In this document: in pieces, positions 33,957-42,218 of the stretch
Numbering within the stretch: the first letter of the stretch is position 1
Layout: each line of letters begins with the position of its first letter
Assembly (NCBI GenBank): GCA_003533505.1
Contig: DQGD01000015.1
Location: 19,777-83,776, forward strand
Source of the DNA: Clostridiales bacterium
GTDB lineage: Bacteria; Bacillota; Clostridia; Christensenellales; Pumilibacteraceae
Length of the DNA: 64,000 nucleotides
Direction: 5' to 3'
The notes under the pieces: model-generated
Told to the model about the DNA's origin: nothing
Seen by the model: only the letters and a program-made list of their open reading frames with translations
Databases searched by the model: none
Program-made: the position numbers and the translations under genes

Positions 33957-34913
33957 TTATTTGGCAACCTTGTAAATAAATTTATATGTGCCCAAACCCG
34001 GTTCAGTATTAGTCTGTATAATGGTTGTTTTATCTGCGGACAACTCAAACGTTGAGCCGGCAATCAATCCGTAATTGTGAGCTGGAATTTCTTTTTCCAT
34101 ATCTTCCTGACTGTCGTAGAACACGATGGCAGTACCTTTGATTTTATACAGTACACCGAAGCTGCCTTGACCGCCTACTTCGCCCGGACCTTGATCATAG
34201 GTCACCGTCGCGGTATTTTTGTCAGCCGCAAACTCAAATGTGATCTTTGATGAAGCGACGAATTGAATATACTGCTCCTCCGTCATTTCCATTTCCGCGA
34301 GAATCGCTTGTTTGACGGCTTCGGACTCCCACTTGACGGTTGCGTCAACTTTATTGAAAGTCTTGCCCTTGATGTCGGCAGTCGCCCACTTTGCGTAAAG
34401 CGTGAAAACTCTTGCCGGCATATATGAAAAACTGAATGCCGTGTCGGAAAGCGTTTCGCCGCCGTCCGTGCTTTCATACCAACCTGCAAAAACAAAACCG
34501 TCTTTGGTGGGATCTGTCGGAGCTGTAATCGCCGCGCCTGCGCTTGCCTTAACGGGCTGTACCGCGCTGCCGCCTTTGCTGTCAAAGGTTATCGTATATT
34601 CTTTTCCGGCGACAATTTCGTCAATCGACTCGGTCTTTTCTCTGCGGCAGACCGTGCAGGTGTAAACCATTGTGCCTTTTTGTTCTGTGGTCGGCTCGAC
34701 AGTCACGTTGCCGCCGTTCCAGGAGTGCTCGGCTTTGTCTTTGGTTTCCTTGCAGTCCTTGTCTTCGCACGCGTGCCAATGATGATTCTCGTCGTTGCTC
34801 CATTCTTCCGAAAAGTTGTGTTCCCCGTTCTTGTTGCAAGCGGCAAGACCCGAAAGCGACAAAATAAGCATCAACGCTATCGCGCAAAATGTGGCGATCG
34901 ATTTCTTTTTCAT
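33957..34913 (-). CDS. Lipoprotein with Cys-pair repeats and InlB B-repeat
   Basis: 318 residues from MKKKSIATF. Lipobox LAAC near residue 25, then HHWHACEDKDCKETK and YTCTVCRREKTE repeats. A Listeria-Bacteroides (InlB B) repeat follows: FDSKGGSAV...PTKDGFVFAGWYES...YAKW. The C-terminal ~120 residues (TADIKGKTFNKVDATVKWES onward) look like a small beta-rich lipocalin-like domain of unknown role. The start is set by the AAGGAG in the 74-bp leader it shares with the next lipoprotein gene. Probably surface attached. Confidence 0.72.
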   Translation of the reverse strand: MKKKSIATFCAIALMLILSLSGLAACNKNGEHNFSEEWSNDENHHWHACEDKDCKETKDKAEHSWNGGNVTVEPTTEQKGTMVYTCTVCRREKTESIDEIVAGKEYTITFDSKGGSAVQPVKASAGAAITAPTDPTKDGFVFAGWYESTDGGETLSDTAFSFSYMPARVFTLYAKWATADIKGKTFNKVDATVKWESEAVKQAILAEMEMTEEQYIQFVASSKITFEFAADKNTATVTYDQGPGEVGGQGSFGVLYKIKGTAIVFYDSQEDMEKEIPAHNYGLIAGSTFELSADKTTIIQTNTEPGLGTYKFIYKVAK

Positions 34914-34984
34914 GGTTTTTGTCTCCTTTTTCCTGAATTGATTTATTTCAAACCGCAAATCAGTATTTGCGCTCTAAAACCGTT
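34911..34984. repeat. Duplicated lipoprotein leader, copy 2 (74 bp)
   Basis: Same leader as 33853-33926, with the same hairpin and ribosome site. Either a recent duplication of the 5' end or a conserved regulatory leader. Confidence 0.9.
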
Positions 34985-35006
34985 AATAATTTTCCGTTTT
35001 CGTTCG

Positions 35007-35390
35007 TTAAAGGGCGTCTATTGCGTCTGCAAGATAGTCGGACGGGACGGATTCATAGAAGAATGCGTCGATGCTGCCGTCTTCCTTGGCGCATTTGACT
35101 TTGTATGCGTTGCTTTCATCAGACACGTTGTCGCAAAGAAGCACAATTTTGATTTCGGGGTTCTGTCTCCTGGCTTCACGCGCGGTGCTCATTCGCATAT
35201 CGAACGTGCCGTCGCCCGACCTTGTAACGTCCATTACAAGAGTTGTTGCCGCAAGCGCGTTCGTCAGCGTAAGGATACGCGCAGTTTCCTGCGAAGAAGA
35301 TTTTTCCACAAAGAATCCCGCGCGTTTAAGGGCGTTTGCCACCGCTTCCAAAACGAGTCTGTTTCTGATTGCAAGTACGGCTCTTTTCAT
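35007..35390 (-). CDS. Degenerate stand-alone receiver-like protein
   Basis: 127 residues. The order of strands and helices (AVLAIRNRLVLEAVANALKRAG...TTLVMDVTRS...IKIVLLCDN...DAFFYES) follows a response-regulator receiver. Asp54 in VMDV may be the phosphoacceptor, but the N-terminal acidic pair and the usual 'K' of the KP motif are missing, and there is no output domain. It may be a pseudo-receiver that binds a partner of the nearby kinase/LuxR system. AAAGGAG is 12 nt upstream. Confidence 0.55.
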   Translation of the reverse strand: MKRAVLAIRNRLVLEAVANALKRAGFFVEKSSSQETARILTLTNALAATTLVMDVTRSGDGTFDMRMSTAREARRQNPEIKIVLLCDNVSDESNAYKVKCAKEDGSIDAFFYESVPSDYLADAIDAL

Positions 35391-35526
35391 TTCATATCAT
35401 TTCTCCTTTGCGTACACTACGCCTGTTTTTGCATTCCGCATATATTTTATCATAGGGATATGCGCTTGGGGAGTGCCATTCGGCACCCCTTTGGCAAGTT
35501 TTTTGTTTTTTTAGAAAAAATTTTTG

Positions 35527-35561
35527 CAAAAAAAAGACAGCCGCGGGTAAGCGACTGCCTG
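35527..35561 (-). terminator. Terminator of the two-component operon
   Basis: CAGTCGC/GCGGCTG stem with an imperfect base, followed by nine T on the minus strand, 28 bp after the stop of the LuxR-type regulator. Confidence 0.8.
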
Positions 35562-35588
35562 TTGCTATATATTTGGGTGTGTTGTCGG

Positions 35589-36239
35589 TCAGATTTCGTC
35601 GTCGGTTTTGTCGAGTATCACAAGCCCCGATTCTCTTGCTCTTACGGCAAGTTGGGTGCGGGAACGGAAACCCGTTTTGAACAGCATATCCGCAACGTGG
35701 TTTTTGACTACGCCCGAAGAAACGCCGAGTTTTTCGGAAATTTCCGTATTGCTGTATCCGCCCGTCATAAGGCGCAGGATTTCAAGTTCCTTTTCGGTAA
35801 ATTCGCAACTAGAGGCAAGTCCCATTCTGACGGGTTGGGGACTATCGGGATAGACGATTTCGCCGTTCATCACCCGTTCCATCAGCGACAGAATAGGTTG
35901 CTCGCCCACTTCCTTATACCAAAAGCCTTCCACGCCGATTTGTTTTGCACGCTTTATATAGGAACACTCAGGCATACTCGTAACGACGATAATTTTCGTT
36001 TTCGGGAATTTCGCCTTGATTTTTGCCGCCGCTTCCAGTCCGCTTTCGCCGTTTTCCGTAACTACGTCCATCAGTATCAAATCTACGGGCATGCGTGTGC
36101 AGACAATATCTGCAACGGAAGCGTTTTCTATCGCCACTTGCAGATAGAATTTATCCGACGACTCCACAAAATGCGAAAAGAGCGCCTTCGGCATTTGCTG
36201 ATCTTCGACTATCATGACTGAGTATTTTCCGTCTTTCAT
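35589..36239 (-). CDS. LuxR/NarL-family response regulator
   Basis: 216 residues. Receiver domain with acidic pocket ED (IVEDQQ), phosphoacceptor in LILMDVVTENG and Lys in FWYKEV. The C-terminal LuxR helix-turn-helix is EFTEKELEILRLMTGGYSN followed by EISEKLGVSSGVVKNHV. It overlaps the kinase gene by ATGA, so they are a pair. It probably controls a nearby promoter in response to the 36-39 kb sensors; targets are not visible. Confidence 0.9.
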   Translation of the reverse strand: MKDGKYSVMIVEDQQMPKALFSHFVESSDKFYLQVAIENASVADIVCTRMPVDLILMDVVTENGESGLEAAAKIKAKFPKTKIIVVTSMPECSYIKRAKQIGVEGFWYKEVGEQPILSLMERVMNGEIVYPDSPQPVRMGLASSCEFTEKELEILRLMTGGYSNTEISEKLGVSSGVVKNHVADMLFKTGFRSRTQLAVRARESGLVILDKTDDEI

Positions 36240-37531
36240 AAACTTTCTCCTTGCGGCAATTCGATAATGAGTTCGAATTGCGGTGCGCTGTGAATAACCA
36301 TTTTGCCGTTTTCCCGTTCTACGAGCAAGCGAAGCCCCGAAAGTCCGCCGCCTTCTATGATTTCGCCTTTCGGCTTTTCGCCGTCGTTGGTGATTTCTAT
36401 CGTATATTTGCCGTTTTTCTCCGATACCGTAACCGTCATCGTCTTACCGTTTGCGTGCGAAACGGTGTTCGTCAGACATTCGTGCATTGCGGCGATGAGT
36501 ATTTTTTCGCTTACCGTATCGGCTTTCGGCTGCTTTCCGCAAAATTCCACGGTTACGCCTACGAGTTTTGCCGCGTCCTTTATCACTTGCAGGTTATCTT
36601 TCTTGATGCGCGGACGAGTGCTTTTCAGTGCGGCGATTTCCGCTTGCCAGAAGCAAATCATTTGCTTTTGCTCGGTTTTGTCAAGCGGTTCGGCAAGTCT
36701 GCGTTTTGTTGCAAGCAAGAGTTTGCCCATATCGTCGTGGATACGGATTTTAGCCGCCAAAAGTTCCTTTTCTTTCGTGAGAAGCACCACGTTATCCCCG
36801 TATTCGACAAGGCGTTTGTTGACGGCTTTCAGTTCGTCGAGTTTTTGCTCTAACTCTTTGGTAAGACGGTATTGTTCGGTTACGTTTGCCGCAACGATTT
36901 CGTAAACGGTTTTGCTGTCTATCTCATGCGAGTATCTCTTGAACGACACCACTTTGCCGCCCTCGTATTCTACAATAGGGTTTTCTCCCGTTTGAAGCGG
37001 CAGACAGTTTTCTTCTATTTCGCCTTGCGAGATCTTCCGCCAAAAACTTGCGCCGTCCAAAAGTGCCTTACCTGTTGCAAGAACGCAAAGACGGTTCATT
37101 TCGGTATTGATAAGCCGCACGAGTCCGCTTTGCTCGTAGAAACATATTCCTGCCGGAAGCGAATCCGCGCTCTCTTTTATGGACACGGGCGAAATATGCT
37201 TTTTGTTCCAAAGCACCGCGCCGACAAGTCCGTAAACCGCAAGAGCGAGCTCCGCTACAGCCACAACGCAATGCAACCATAGCGGCAAAGAAATTATCGT
37301 GAGCGACGGCTCGAATACGGATTTCCCGACACGATAGAGATAACTTCCGCACATTGTAAGGAATATCGATAGAAACGACAATGCAAACGTTACCGCCGTC
37401 AAAACGATATAGCGGCGTTTCTTGCAAAGTCTGACCGACGCAAACAACCCGATAATCGCCAGAACGAACGTGGAAATAAACGAAACGACAATCATCTGTT
37501 TTACATAAAACGGTGCGTCTATAAATCTCAT
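36236..37531 (-). CDS. Sensor histidine kinase, HPK7-like
   Basis: 431 residues. N-terminal hydrophobic helices (about 10-33, 41-60, 85-107), a PAS-like middle, a coiled-coil dimer region and a phosphoacceptor His in IRIHDDMGKLLLATKRRL. The ATPase domain has NTVSHANGKT and GGGLSGLRLL. The HD.MG motif fits kinases that partner LuxR-type regulators. ATGA overlaps link it to both neighbours. Confidence 0.85.
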   Translation of the reverse strand: MRFIDAPFYVKQMIVVSFISTFVLAIIGLFASVRLCKKRRYIVLTAVTFALSFLSIFLTMCGSYLYRVGKSVFEPSLTIISLPLWLHCVVAVAELALAVYGLVGAVLWNKKHISPVSIKESADSLPAGICFYEQSGLVRLINTEMNRLCVLATGKALLDGASFWRKISQGEIEENCLPLQTGENPIVEYEGGKVVSFKRYSHEIDSKTVYEIVAANVTEQYRLTKELEQKLDELKAVNKRLVEYGDNVVLLTKEKELLAAKIRIHDDMGKLLLATKRRLAEPLDKTEQKQMICFWQAEIAALKSTRPRIKKDNLQVIKDAAKLVGVTVEFCGKQPKADTVSEKILIAAMHECLTNTVSHANGKTMTVTVSEKNGKYTIEITNDGEKPKGEIIEGGGLSGLRLLVERENGKMVIHSAPQFELIIELPQGESL

Positions 37532-39189
37532 ACAGCACCCCCTTCGGGCAAAGTAAGCGAGTAATAAACTTCTTCGTCGTCCGTTTGAATTGTTACGTTG
37601 TATTCCTCAAATTTCGACTTTATTTTCTCCGAAATTTCTTCCGTTTTATTGTCGCATTCGATACGCAAAACGAGATGATCGCCGCGCTTTGAAAGGCGAA
37701 CGATAACGGCGCTCGGTAGTCCCTCGTAATTTGCAATGCAAGCCTCAAAAAAGTCATAGAAAACACCTGCGGTTTTGTCGTAGATTTTACCCGAAACGGC
37801 GCAATCGAAAGTGCATTCCGCACCCGTAAGCGAAAGAAACCCAAGCGATTCTTTTATCGCAAGCGACAGTTCGCCCACGTCTATATTTTCCTGCTTTTCG
37901 GCAAGCATAACAAGGTTGCTTCTGCGTTTGATATAAGCCGCCAAAATGCACGCAAAACGCATTTTATCTATATATTCCGTGCTGTTTAACTGCGTTTTGC
38001 GGTACATATCCGACAAAAGCGCATCAAGGCGTTTCAGTTCTTCGCAGGTAACTTCATCCATCTTTGCGTACAGTTTGTTTTGCTCTGCAATCTGCGCTTT
38101 TTGCTCTTTGAGTTCGTTCTCCGCTTCGATGATATAGTTTTCTTCGGACAGTCTTTCGTTGGTTTCGGAAAGTGCCGCGTTTATCTCGTTGATCTTGGAT
38201 AAATCTTCGATTCTGAAAGCGTATCCGCCGTGTATTTTTTCTGCTGAAAGCCGTGTATTTTCATCTATCATTACGGGGCTTTTTGCCGCACGACCGAGCA
38301 GGTTTTTATCCGTGGAAATCGACTTTTCGGAGTCGTATATCACACTCAAATTCTCGTCCGTGATAACCGCCGAATATGCCGAACGATAGAAGTAATTTTC
38401 GTATTCGTCGTTGGACGGAATCAACCCTATGGCGATACAACTTTCTATCATTACGATACAGGTAAAGCACAACAGTTCCGGAATTTTGAACGCCGGCGTA
38501 TCCGTCAAAAAGCATACGGCGGAAACAGCCACGCACACAATGAAAACGGTTACGGGTATCCACGTTTTACGCCTGCACGCCGATATGCCACACTTCAAAA
38601 TCAGCACGATAAGGCTTGTAAACGTTACGGCAATCTCCCACGCGAGCGCGATATAAAATACGGTTCTATGCTCGTAGGAAAAACCGTTCTCGAAGTTCAA
38701 AGCGAACGCCCATTCGTGTGCGTCGTTTGTGAATATCAGAAGAAACAATATAACGGCGGGTATATATAAGAGATACCACGCTTTTGCGAGCGGTTTGCCC
38801 TTTTTGCTCTCTATGCTGAACGCCGCAAGCAAAATCGTCGGCGGAATAAACATTTGCGGAACGTAGTATGCGTACCAAAGATAGCGCGAAAGGGCGTCTG
38901 TGTCTCTTGTCAGTCCGTACCTTATCATTCGCACCACAAGGAAAAACAAAATCAGCACGGCAACCATAAGGAAATATGCACGCAGATCTTTCCGCACCAT
39001 TCTATGTATAAGAGAAACGCCCCACGCCACCACGAGAGAAATCAGTATCGTGTGCGCCAACAAAGCAAACAGGGCATGCCAAAAATCAGGAAGGCTCGAA
39101 TCTACCGCCTGAAATACGCCCGCTAAACAAAAGAAAAACGCGCATACGGCATATAGAACTATTCGTTTTTTGTTAATAGCAGTCCGCAT
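37528..39189 (-). CDS. 7TM sensor with degenerate kinase-like domain
   Basis: 553 residues. Seven or eight membrane helices up to ~265, containing TNDAHEWAFALNF, which resembles the 7TM histidine kinase sensor region. A PAS-like part and a long coiled coil (ALSETNERLSEENYIIEAE) follow. The C-terminus looks like a worn GHKL ATPase: an N-box-like FEACIANYEG remains but no clear glycine boxes, and no HD-type phosphoacceptor is seen. It may be a pseudokinase that senses and controls the true kinase encoded next to it, with which it overlaps by 4 bp. Confidence 0.72.
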   Translation of the reverse strand: MRTAINKKRIVLYAVCAFFFCLAGVFQAVDSSLPDFWHALFALLAHTILISLVVAWGVSLIHRMVRKDLRAYFLMVAVLILFFLVVRMIRYGLTRDTDALSRYLWYAYYVPQMFIPPTILLAAFSIESKKGKPLAKAWYLLYIPAVILFLLIFTNDAHEWAFALNFENGFSYEHRTVFYIALAWEIAVTFTSLIVLILKCGISACRRKTWIPVTVFIVCVAVSAVCFLTDTPAFKIPELLCFTCIVMIESCIAIGLIPSNDEYENYFYRSAYSAVITDENLSVIYDSEKSISTDKNLLGRAAKSPVMIDENTRLSAEKIHGGYAFRIEDLSKINEINAALSETNERLSEENYIIEAENELKEQKAQIAEQNKLYAKMDEVTCEELKRLDALLSDMYRKTQLNSTEYIDKMRFACILAAYIKRRSNLVMLAEKQENIDVGELSLAIKESLGFLSLTGAECTFDCAVSGKIYDKTAGVFYDFFEACIANYEGLPSAVIVRLSKRGDHLVLRIECDNKTEEISEKIKSKFEEYNVTIQTDDEEVYYSLTLPEGGAV

Positions 39190-39221
39190 TTCCGCGTTTC
39201 TCCTTTTCGTTAGTTCCTTAT

Positions 39222-39250
39222 ATTATAGCATATTTTACCGATTTTTTCAA
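39222..39250 (-). promoter_or_regulatory. Promoter of the sensor-kinase operon
   Basis: TTGAAA (39250-39245), 17-nt spacer, TATAAT (39227-39222), about 32 bp before the ATG of the 7TM sensor; AAAAGGAG precedes the start. Confidence 0.8.
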
Positions 39251-39298
39251 TCCATTCCGCCCCATAAACGAAAAGTCGAATCGCTTGCCGTCAACCGT

Positions 39299-39526
39299 TT
39301 ACCACTCCTGATTTTTTATGTTATCCGCTATGTTCATAATCGGAACACCGATTTCCTGTGCGTGCTTATAGCATTTATACGCACCGCCATAATCACGCTT
39401 TACGGAATTAGCCGCTAACCCCTTTCCGGTTGTCAGATTGCCCGACTGCATAAGTTCGGTAATATACTTCAAATAGAAACGCCACTCTAAACGGCATAAA
39501 AAAGAGAGAACATTTGTCGCCCTCTT
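39299..39526 (-). pseudogene. Gene remnant of unknown family
   Basis: A 75-codon open stretch with no plausible start codon reads like real protein (CRLEWRFYLKYITELMQSG, then NSVKRDYGGAYKCYKHA) and ends in TAA. A TAA just upstream closes the frame. I do not recognise the family. Likely the 3' end of a lost gene. The surrounding 39.25-40.02 kb otherwise holds a terminator, a 36-codon open frame of doubtful meaning (39688-39798) and AT-rich spacer. Confidence 0.35.
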
Positions 39527-39622
39527 TTACACACAACAGTATATATGGAAAAATGTAACATTTAGGAACCACCCCGCAATTTTAGCACATTTTCCGATTT
39601 TCGACCGCTTTCAGAAGAGTAA

Positions 39623-39658
39623 AAAAACAGCCAGACTCAAGCGAGAATGGCTGTTTTT
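39623..39658. terminator. Bidirectional terminator
   Basis: AAAAACAGCCA pairs with TGGCTGTTTTT (11 bp, 14-nt loop), with T runs on both strands. It probably ended the lost gene or the DUF3990/XRE unit upstream. Confidence 0.75.
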
Positions 39659-39991
39659 CATAAAATTCAGTATTAAAATGCCGGAATTTAACCGTCTTCC
39701 GCCAAAAGCTTACGCCCTCGGATTACGGATATTAGCCTGTGTTGCTGTGTTACAAGGGTAAAGCATTTCGGCTTATAGTCTGTCATCCGTATTGGCATAA
39801 ATCCGCAATTTTTTGTGTCAAACAAGTACGACACACCCTATATATATTACAAAAAAATCATTAGTTAGTCAATTTTTCTGCATTGGCTTTTTACGATCTT
39901 ACTTCCGTGCCAGCGATGAAATCCGTTTTGTATGCCGTATTGCTCCTAATTAAAACGTTTTGCTCTGTAGTCGCTCGGAACGGGTATGCTA

Positions 39992-40026
39992 AATATGACA
40001 ATTCCCGTCATATTTATAAAAGTTTT
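39992..40026. repeat. 35-bp repeat with hairpin, copy 2
   Basis: Matches 28228-28262 at 34 of 35 bases. Arms AAATATGAC/GTCATATTT are fully paired here, loop AATTCCC. It touches the stop codon of the XRE protein and could serve as its terminator hairpin. Confidence 0.8.
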
Positions 40027-40663
40027 ATTCTTCAAACAAATCTTCCATATTACAACCGAGCGTTTTAGATAATCTAAATAGTATATCTGCTTGCGCCTTG
40101 TTAATATCATTGTGGCGTTGTTCATACATTTGTATATTACGAATTGATACTTCTGCTTTTTCTGCAAGTTGTTTTTGCGATAATCCTGCCGCAGTACGAA
40201 TTCTTTTAAGATTTGTTTCCTTTTTATGAGCAGCAATATATTCGTCTGCAACTGAGAAGAACTTCGTAATATCTGCTTCGTGAAGCGTATCGTATAACGC
40301 TAATACATTTTCAATAGGGAACGCTTTGCTTATGTTAAAGAAAGACGTTGCCTTATAATTTTGATATTGAGCTAACGCCCAACCTGCCCAATAAAATTCG
40401 GAACGACTAAAAAATGGTTTAGTGGCAAGCAATTTTCCGTTCGATGCAGTTGTATTTACAACGTGGTCTAACAAATCTAGTGCAGAATATCCAACTAAAA
40501 ATCTTGGATTTCCTTTTTCTATTTGTTTTGCCATTTCGGAAGAAGCAAACATATTCCAATATACTTTTGGCTCGTAGCCACAAGCTACTGCATATTCAAA
40601 CATTGTACCGATATTTGTAGCAACACTATCTAAATATCTAACATCATAAGATTTTATCGCCAT
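40025..40663 (-). CDS. XRE-family antitoxin-like regulator
   Basis: 212 residues. The C-terminal 60 residues are a classic XRE helix-turn-helix (RIRTAAGLSQKQLAEKAEVS, then IRNIQMYEQRHNDINKA). The N-terminal ~145 residues are a conserved-looking alpha-helical domain with no family name that I can give. It overlaps the DUF3990 gene by 20 bp, the order toxin-like gene first. Two palindromes at their shared promoter fit autorepression. Probable neutraliser of the DUF3990 protein; very AT-rich, so probably acquired. Confidence 0.75.
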   Translation of the reverse strand: MAIKSYDVRYLDSVATNIGTMFEYAVACGYEPKVYWNMFASSEMAKQIEKGNPRFLVGYSALDLLDHVVNTTASNGKLLATKPFFSRSEFYWAGWALAQYQNYKATSFFNISKAFPIENVLALYDTLHEADITKFFSVADEYIAAHKKETNLKRIRTAAGLSQKQLAEKAEVSIRNIQMYEQRHNDINKAQADILFRLSKTLGCNMEDLFEE

Positions 40664-41315
40664 TTTTAAGCCCCTTTCTAATAATATCCATTACAAATAA
40701 GCCGTCGAATACTAAGTTTTGTCTATGACCGTCTAAATAAGTTTCTCTTGCTTTTTTATCACGGCTAACACGTTTAACATAATATTCCTCACATTCGGCT
40801 AATTCATAACTTATAAATTTTACCGTATCGAATGCCTTTTCAGACTTCAATACGATTTGAATACCCAATTCTCCAAGACGCATAGCTTCGGCAAGTTGTT
40901 CAACGGAAATCGTATTGTTTATAAAGTCTTTTGCAAAACTAAAATAAGAGTCGTCTGCGCGATAACCTATAATTACGTCGTATTCTCCCACGTCAACGTA
41001 AAAATTTTCTAATATATATTCTTTTGCTTGTGCTGAAATGGGGGTATTAACGTCAAACGTTCTAAACTTCAATAAAAGCGCCATCCAATTAAGTATAGAG
41101 TATTTTTCTTCTCTTAAATCTAAAATTCTATAATCAGTTAAATCTATTTCATACTGATTAGCATATCCGTTTGTTTCGTTGTTAGAACAAGCCCATTCTT
41201 TTGCAAGTTCAACATTTTCAGTACAGTAAAATCCTAACCCATAATCATTCTTTTTATTGCCTTTGCCAAATTCGGGTTTTTCTATAATATCTTTTGAGCC
41301 GTGATAAATAATCAT
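40644..41315 (-). CDS. DUF3990-family ADP-ribosyltransferase-like protein
   Basis: 223 residues. It starts IIYHGSKDIIEKPEFGKGNK, then NDYGLGFYCTENVELAKEWA, the hallmark of DUF3990 proteins, which resemble mono-ADP-ribosyltransferases (H/Y-G near the N-terminus, 'GFY.T' strand). Such proteins can be toxins. The overlapping XRE partner supports a toxin-antitoxin pair. The catalytic Glu could not be assigned with certainty. Strong promoter directly upstream. Confidence 0.72.
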   Translation of the reverse strand: MIIYHGSKDIIEKPEFGKGNKKNDYGLGFYCTENVELAKEWACSNNETNGYANQYEIDLTDYRILDLREEKYSILNWMALLLKFRTFDVNTPISAQAKEYILENFYVDVGEYDVIIGYRADDSYFSFAKDFINNTISVEQLAEAMRLGELGIQIVLKSEKAFDTVKFISYELAECEEYYVKRVSRDKKARETYLDGHRQNLVFDGLFVMDIIRKGLKNGDKIL

Positions 41316-41338
41316 AATATTTTACCATCCTTGCCAAC

Positions 41339-41408
41339 ATTGTATCATTAAAATGTCATCTTGTCAATATATTATGCTCTAAAATTGAAAATTATCATTA
41401 AAATGATA
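41339..41408 (-). promoter_or_regulatory. Promoter and twin operators of the DUF3990/XRE pair
   Basis: TTGACA (41367-41362), 17-nt spacer, TACAAT (41344-41339). The palindrome TATCATT-AA-AATGATA is perfect at 41393-41408, upstream of the -35. A partial copy (TATCATTAAAATG) lies at 41343-41355, over the spacer and -10. This fits cooperative autorepression by the XRE protein. Confidence 0.8.
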
Positions 41409-41424
41409 TAAGCTTTTTGTGCAA

Positions 41425-41456
41425 GAAAAAGAACTTGGACGTTAAATCCAAGTTCT
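41425..41456 (-). terminator. Terminator after the Cys-pair repeat remnant
   Basis: AGAACTTGGA pairs with TCCAAGTTCT (10 bp, 7-nt loop), followed by TTTTTC on the minus strand. The stop codon of the remnant lies inside the hairpin. Confidence 0.8.
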
Positions 41457-41879
41457 AATTTTCTTTTGGTCGTTTGAAAGCGCAATTCTATAATTTAGTT
41501 TTAGTAATTCCCTATAACAACTCCGCATATAAGGCTGATATTGACCGAACAAATATCCTATATACGAAGATACCTGCTCATACTGTTCGCCCATATTCTG
41601 CGTAGTAATCGCTCCGCAGTTCGTGCAAACGTAAGTACGGATATTTTCGCCGTTTACTTCTTCCGTTCCCGTGAGTTCGTAGTTATGCCCCGTTGCGGGA
41701 ATATCCGAATAATACTCTTTCTCACACTTCGTGCAATGGAATTTTCTCTCGCCCTCCGTTTCGCAATGCGGCTCACGCACGACTTCCGTTTCATAATCGT
41801 GTCCGAGCGGCGACACGAACGTATCGTTATATCCCGTCCCGCAACGCGAACAAATATGCGTTGTGTAGCCCTGTTCCAA
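41442..41879 (-). pseudogene. 3' remnant of a Cys-pair repeat surface protein
   Basis: 145 codons beginning in mid-repeat (EQGYTTHICSRCGTGYNDTF, HCTKCEKEYYSDIPATGH, YVCTNCGAIT), the same repeat as in the secreted proteins at 28-35 kb. No signal peptide, no ATG and no ribosome site at the 5' end; the frame continues upstream only to a TAG. An intact terminator follows. So it is most likely the truncated end of a former surface protein. Confidence 0.6.
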
Positions 41880-42218
41880 AAGTGATATTTTTGCTATCGC
41901 AAAAGTGATATCCGCCTAACGGCGGGTTAATGATAAGTACTTGTTTTATTTCGTCATTCAGAGGAGCAAAAATAGCAACGACTACCAAGGGGCTGTTTTT
42001 ACAACGTGGAATCCCCGCAGCAGAGAAATAATAGTCATTTAAAGCGTTGCGGTTATAGTAAATGCATCAGGCGACTAATGCGGCGGTATCTTAAACCGAT
42101 ATTATAACTCACTAAAAAAGTATCATTTTCGACAAAAATATCATTGCGGACATTGCGCCGAAGAGTAAATTCGGTGTATAATTAAATGAAATCAAAATAA
42201 CTAAACGAGGGGCAAAAA
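41880..42218. other. Non-coding region with gene debris and regulatory sites
   Basis: Contains two copies of AAAAGTGATAT (41878 and ~41902) like the AraC-linked operators. A minus-strand stretch that reads NDEIKQVLIINPPLGGYHF has no start. A ~20-bp segment starting near 42009 (CGTGGAATCCCCGCA) recurs at 62519. The promoter of the M20 gene is at the right end. Confidence 0.45.
42131..42182 (+). promoter_or_regulatory. Promoter of the M20 gene with an AraC-like site
   Basis: TTGCGC (42153-42158), 18-nt spacer, TATAAT (42177-42182). Just upstream, 42131-42143 read on the minus strand gives TGATATTTTTGTC, close to the core of the two 43-bp operators at 55.98 and 62.34 kb. Confidence 0.5.

Noticed and set aside
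39688..39798. 36-codon open frame starting MPIRMTDYK
   Set aside because: No ribosome site or recognisable family; may be debris. Not called as a gene.
28228..40026. CRISPR-like reading of the repeats
   Set aside because: Only two copies far apart; no regular spacers and no cas genes.
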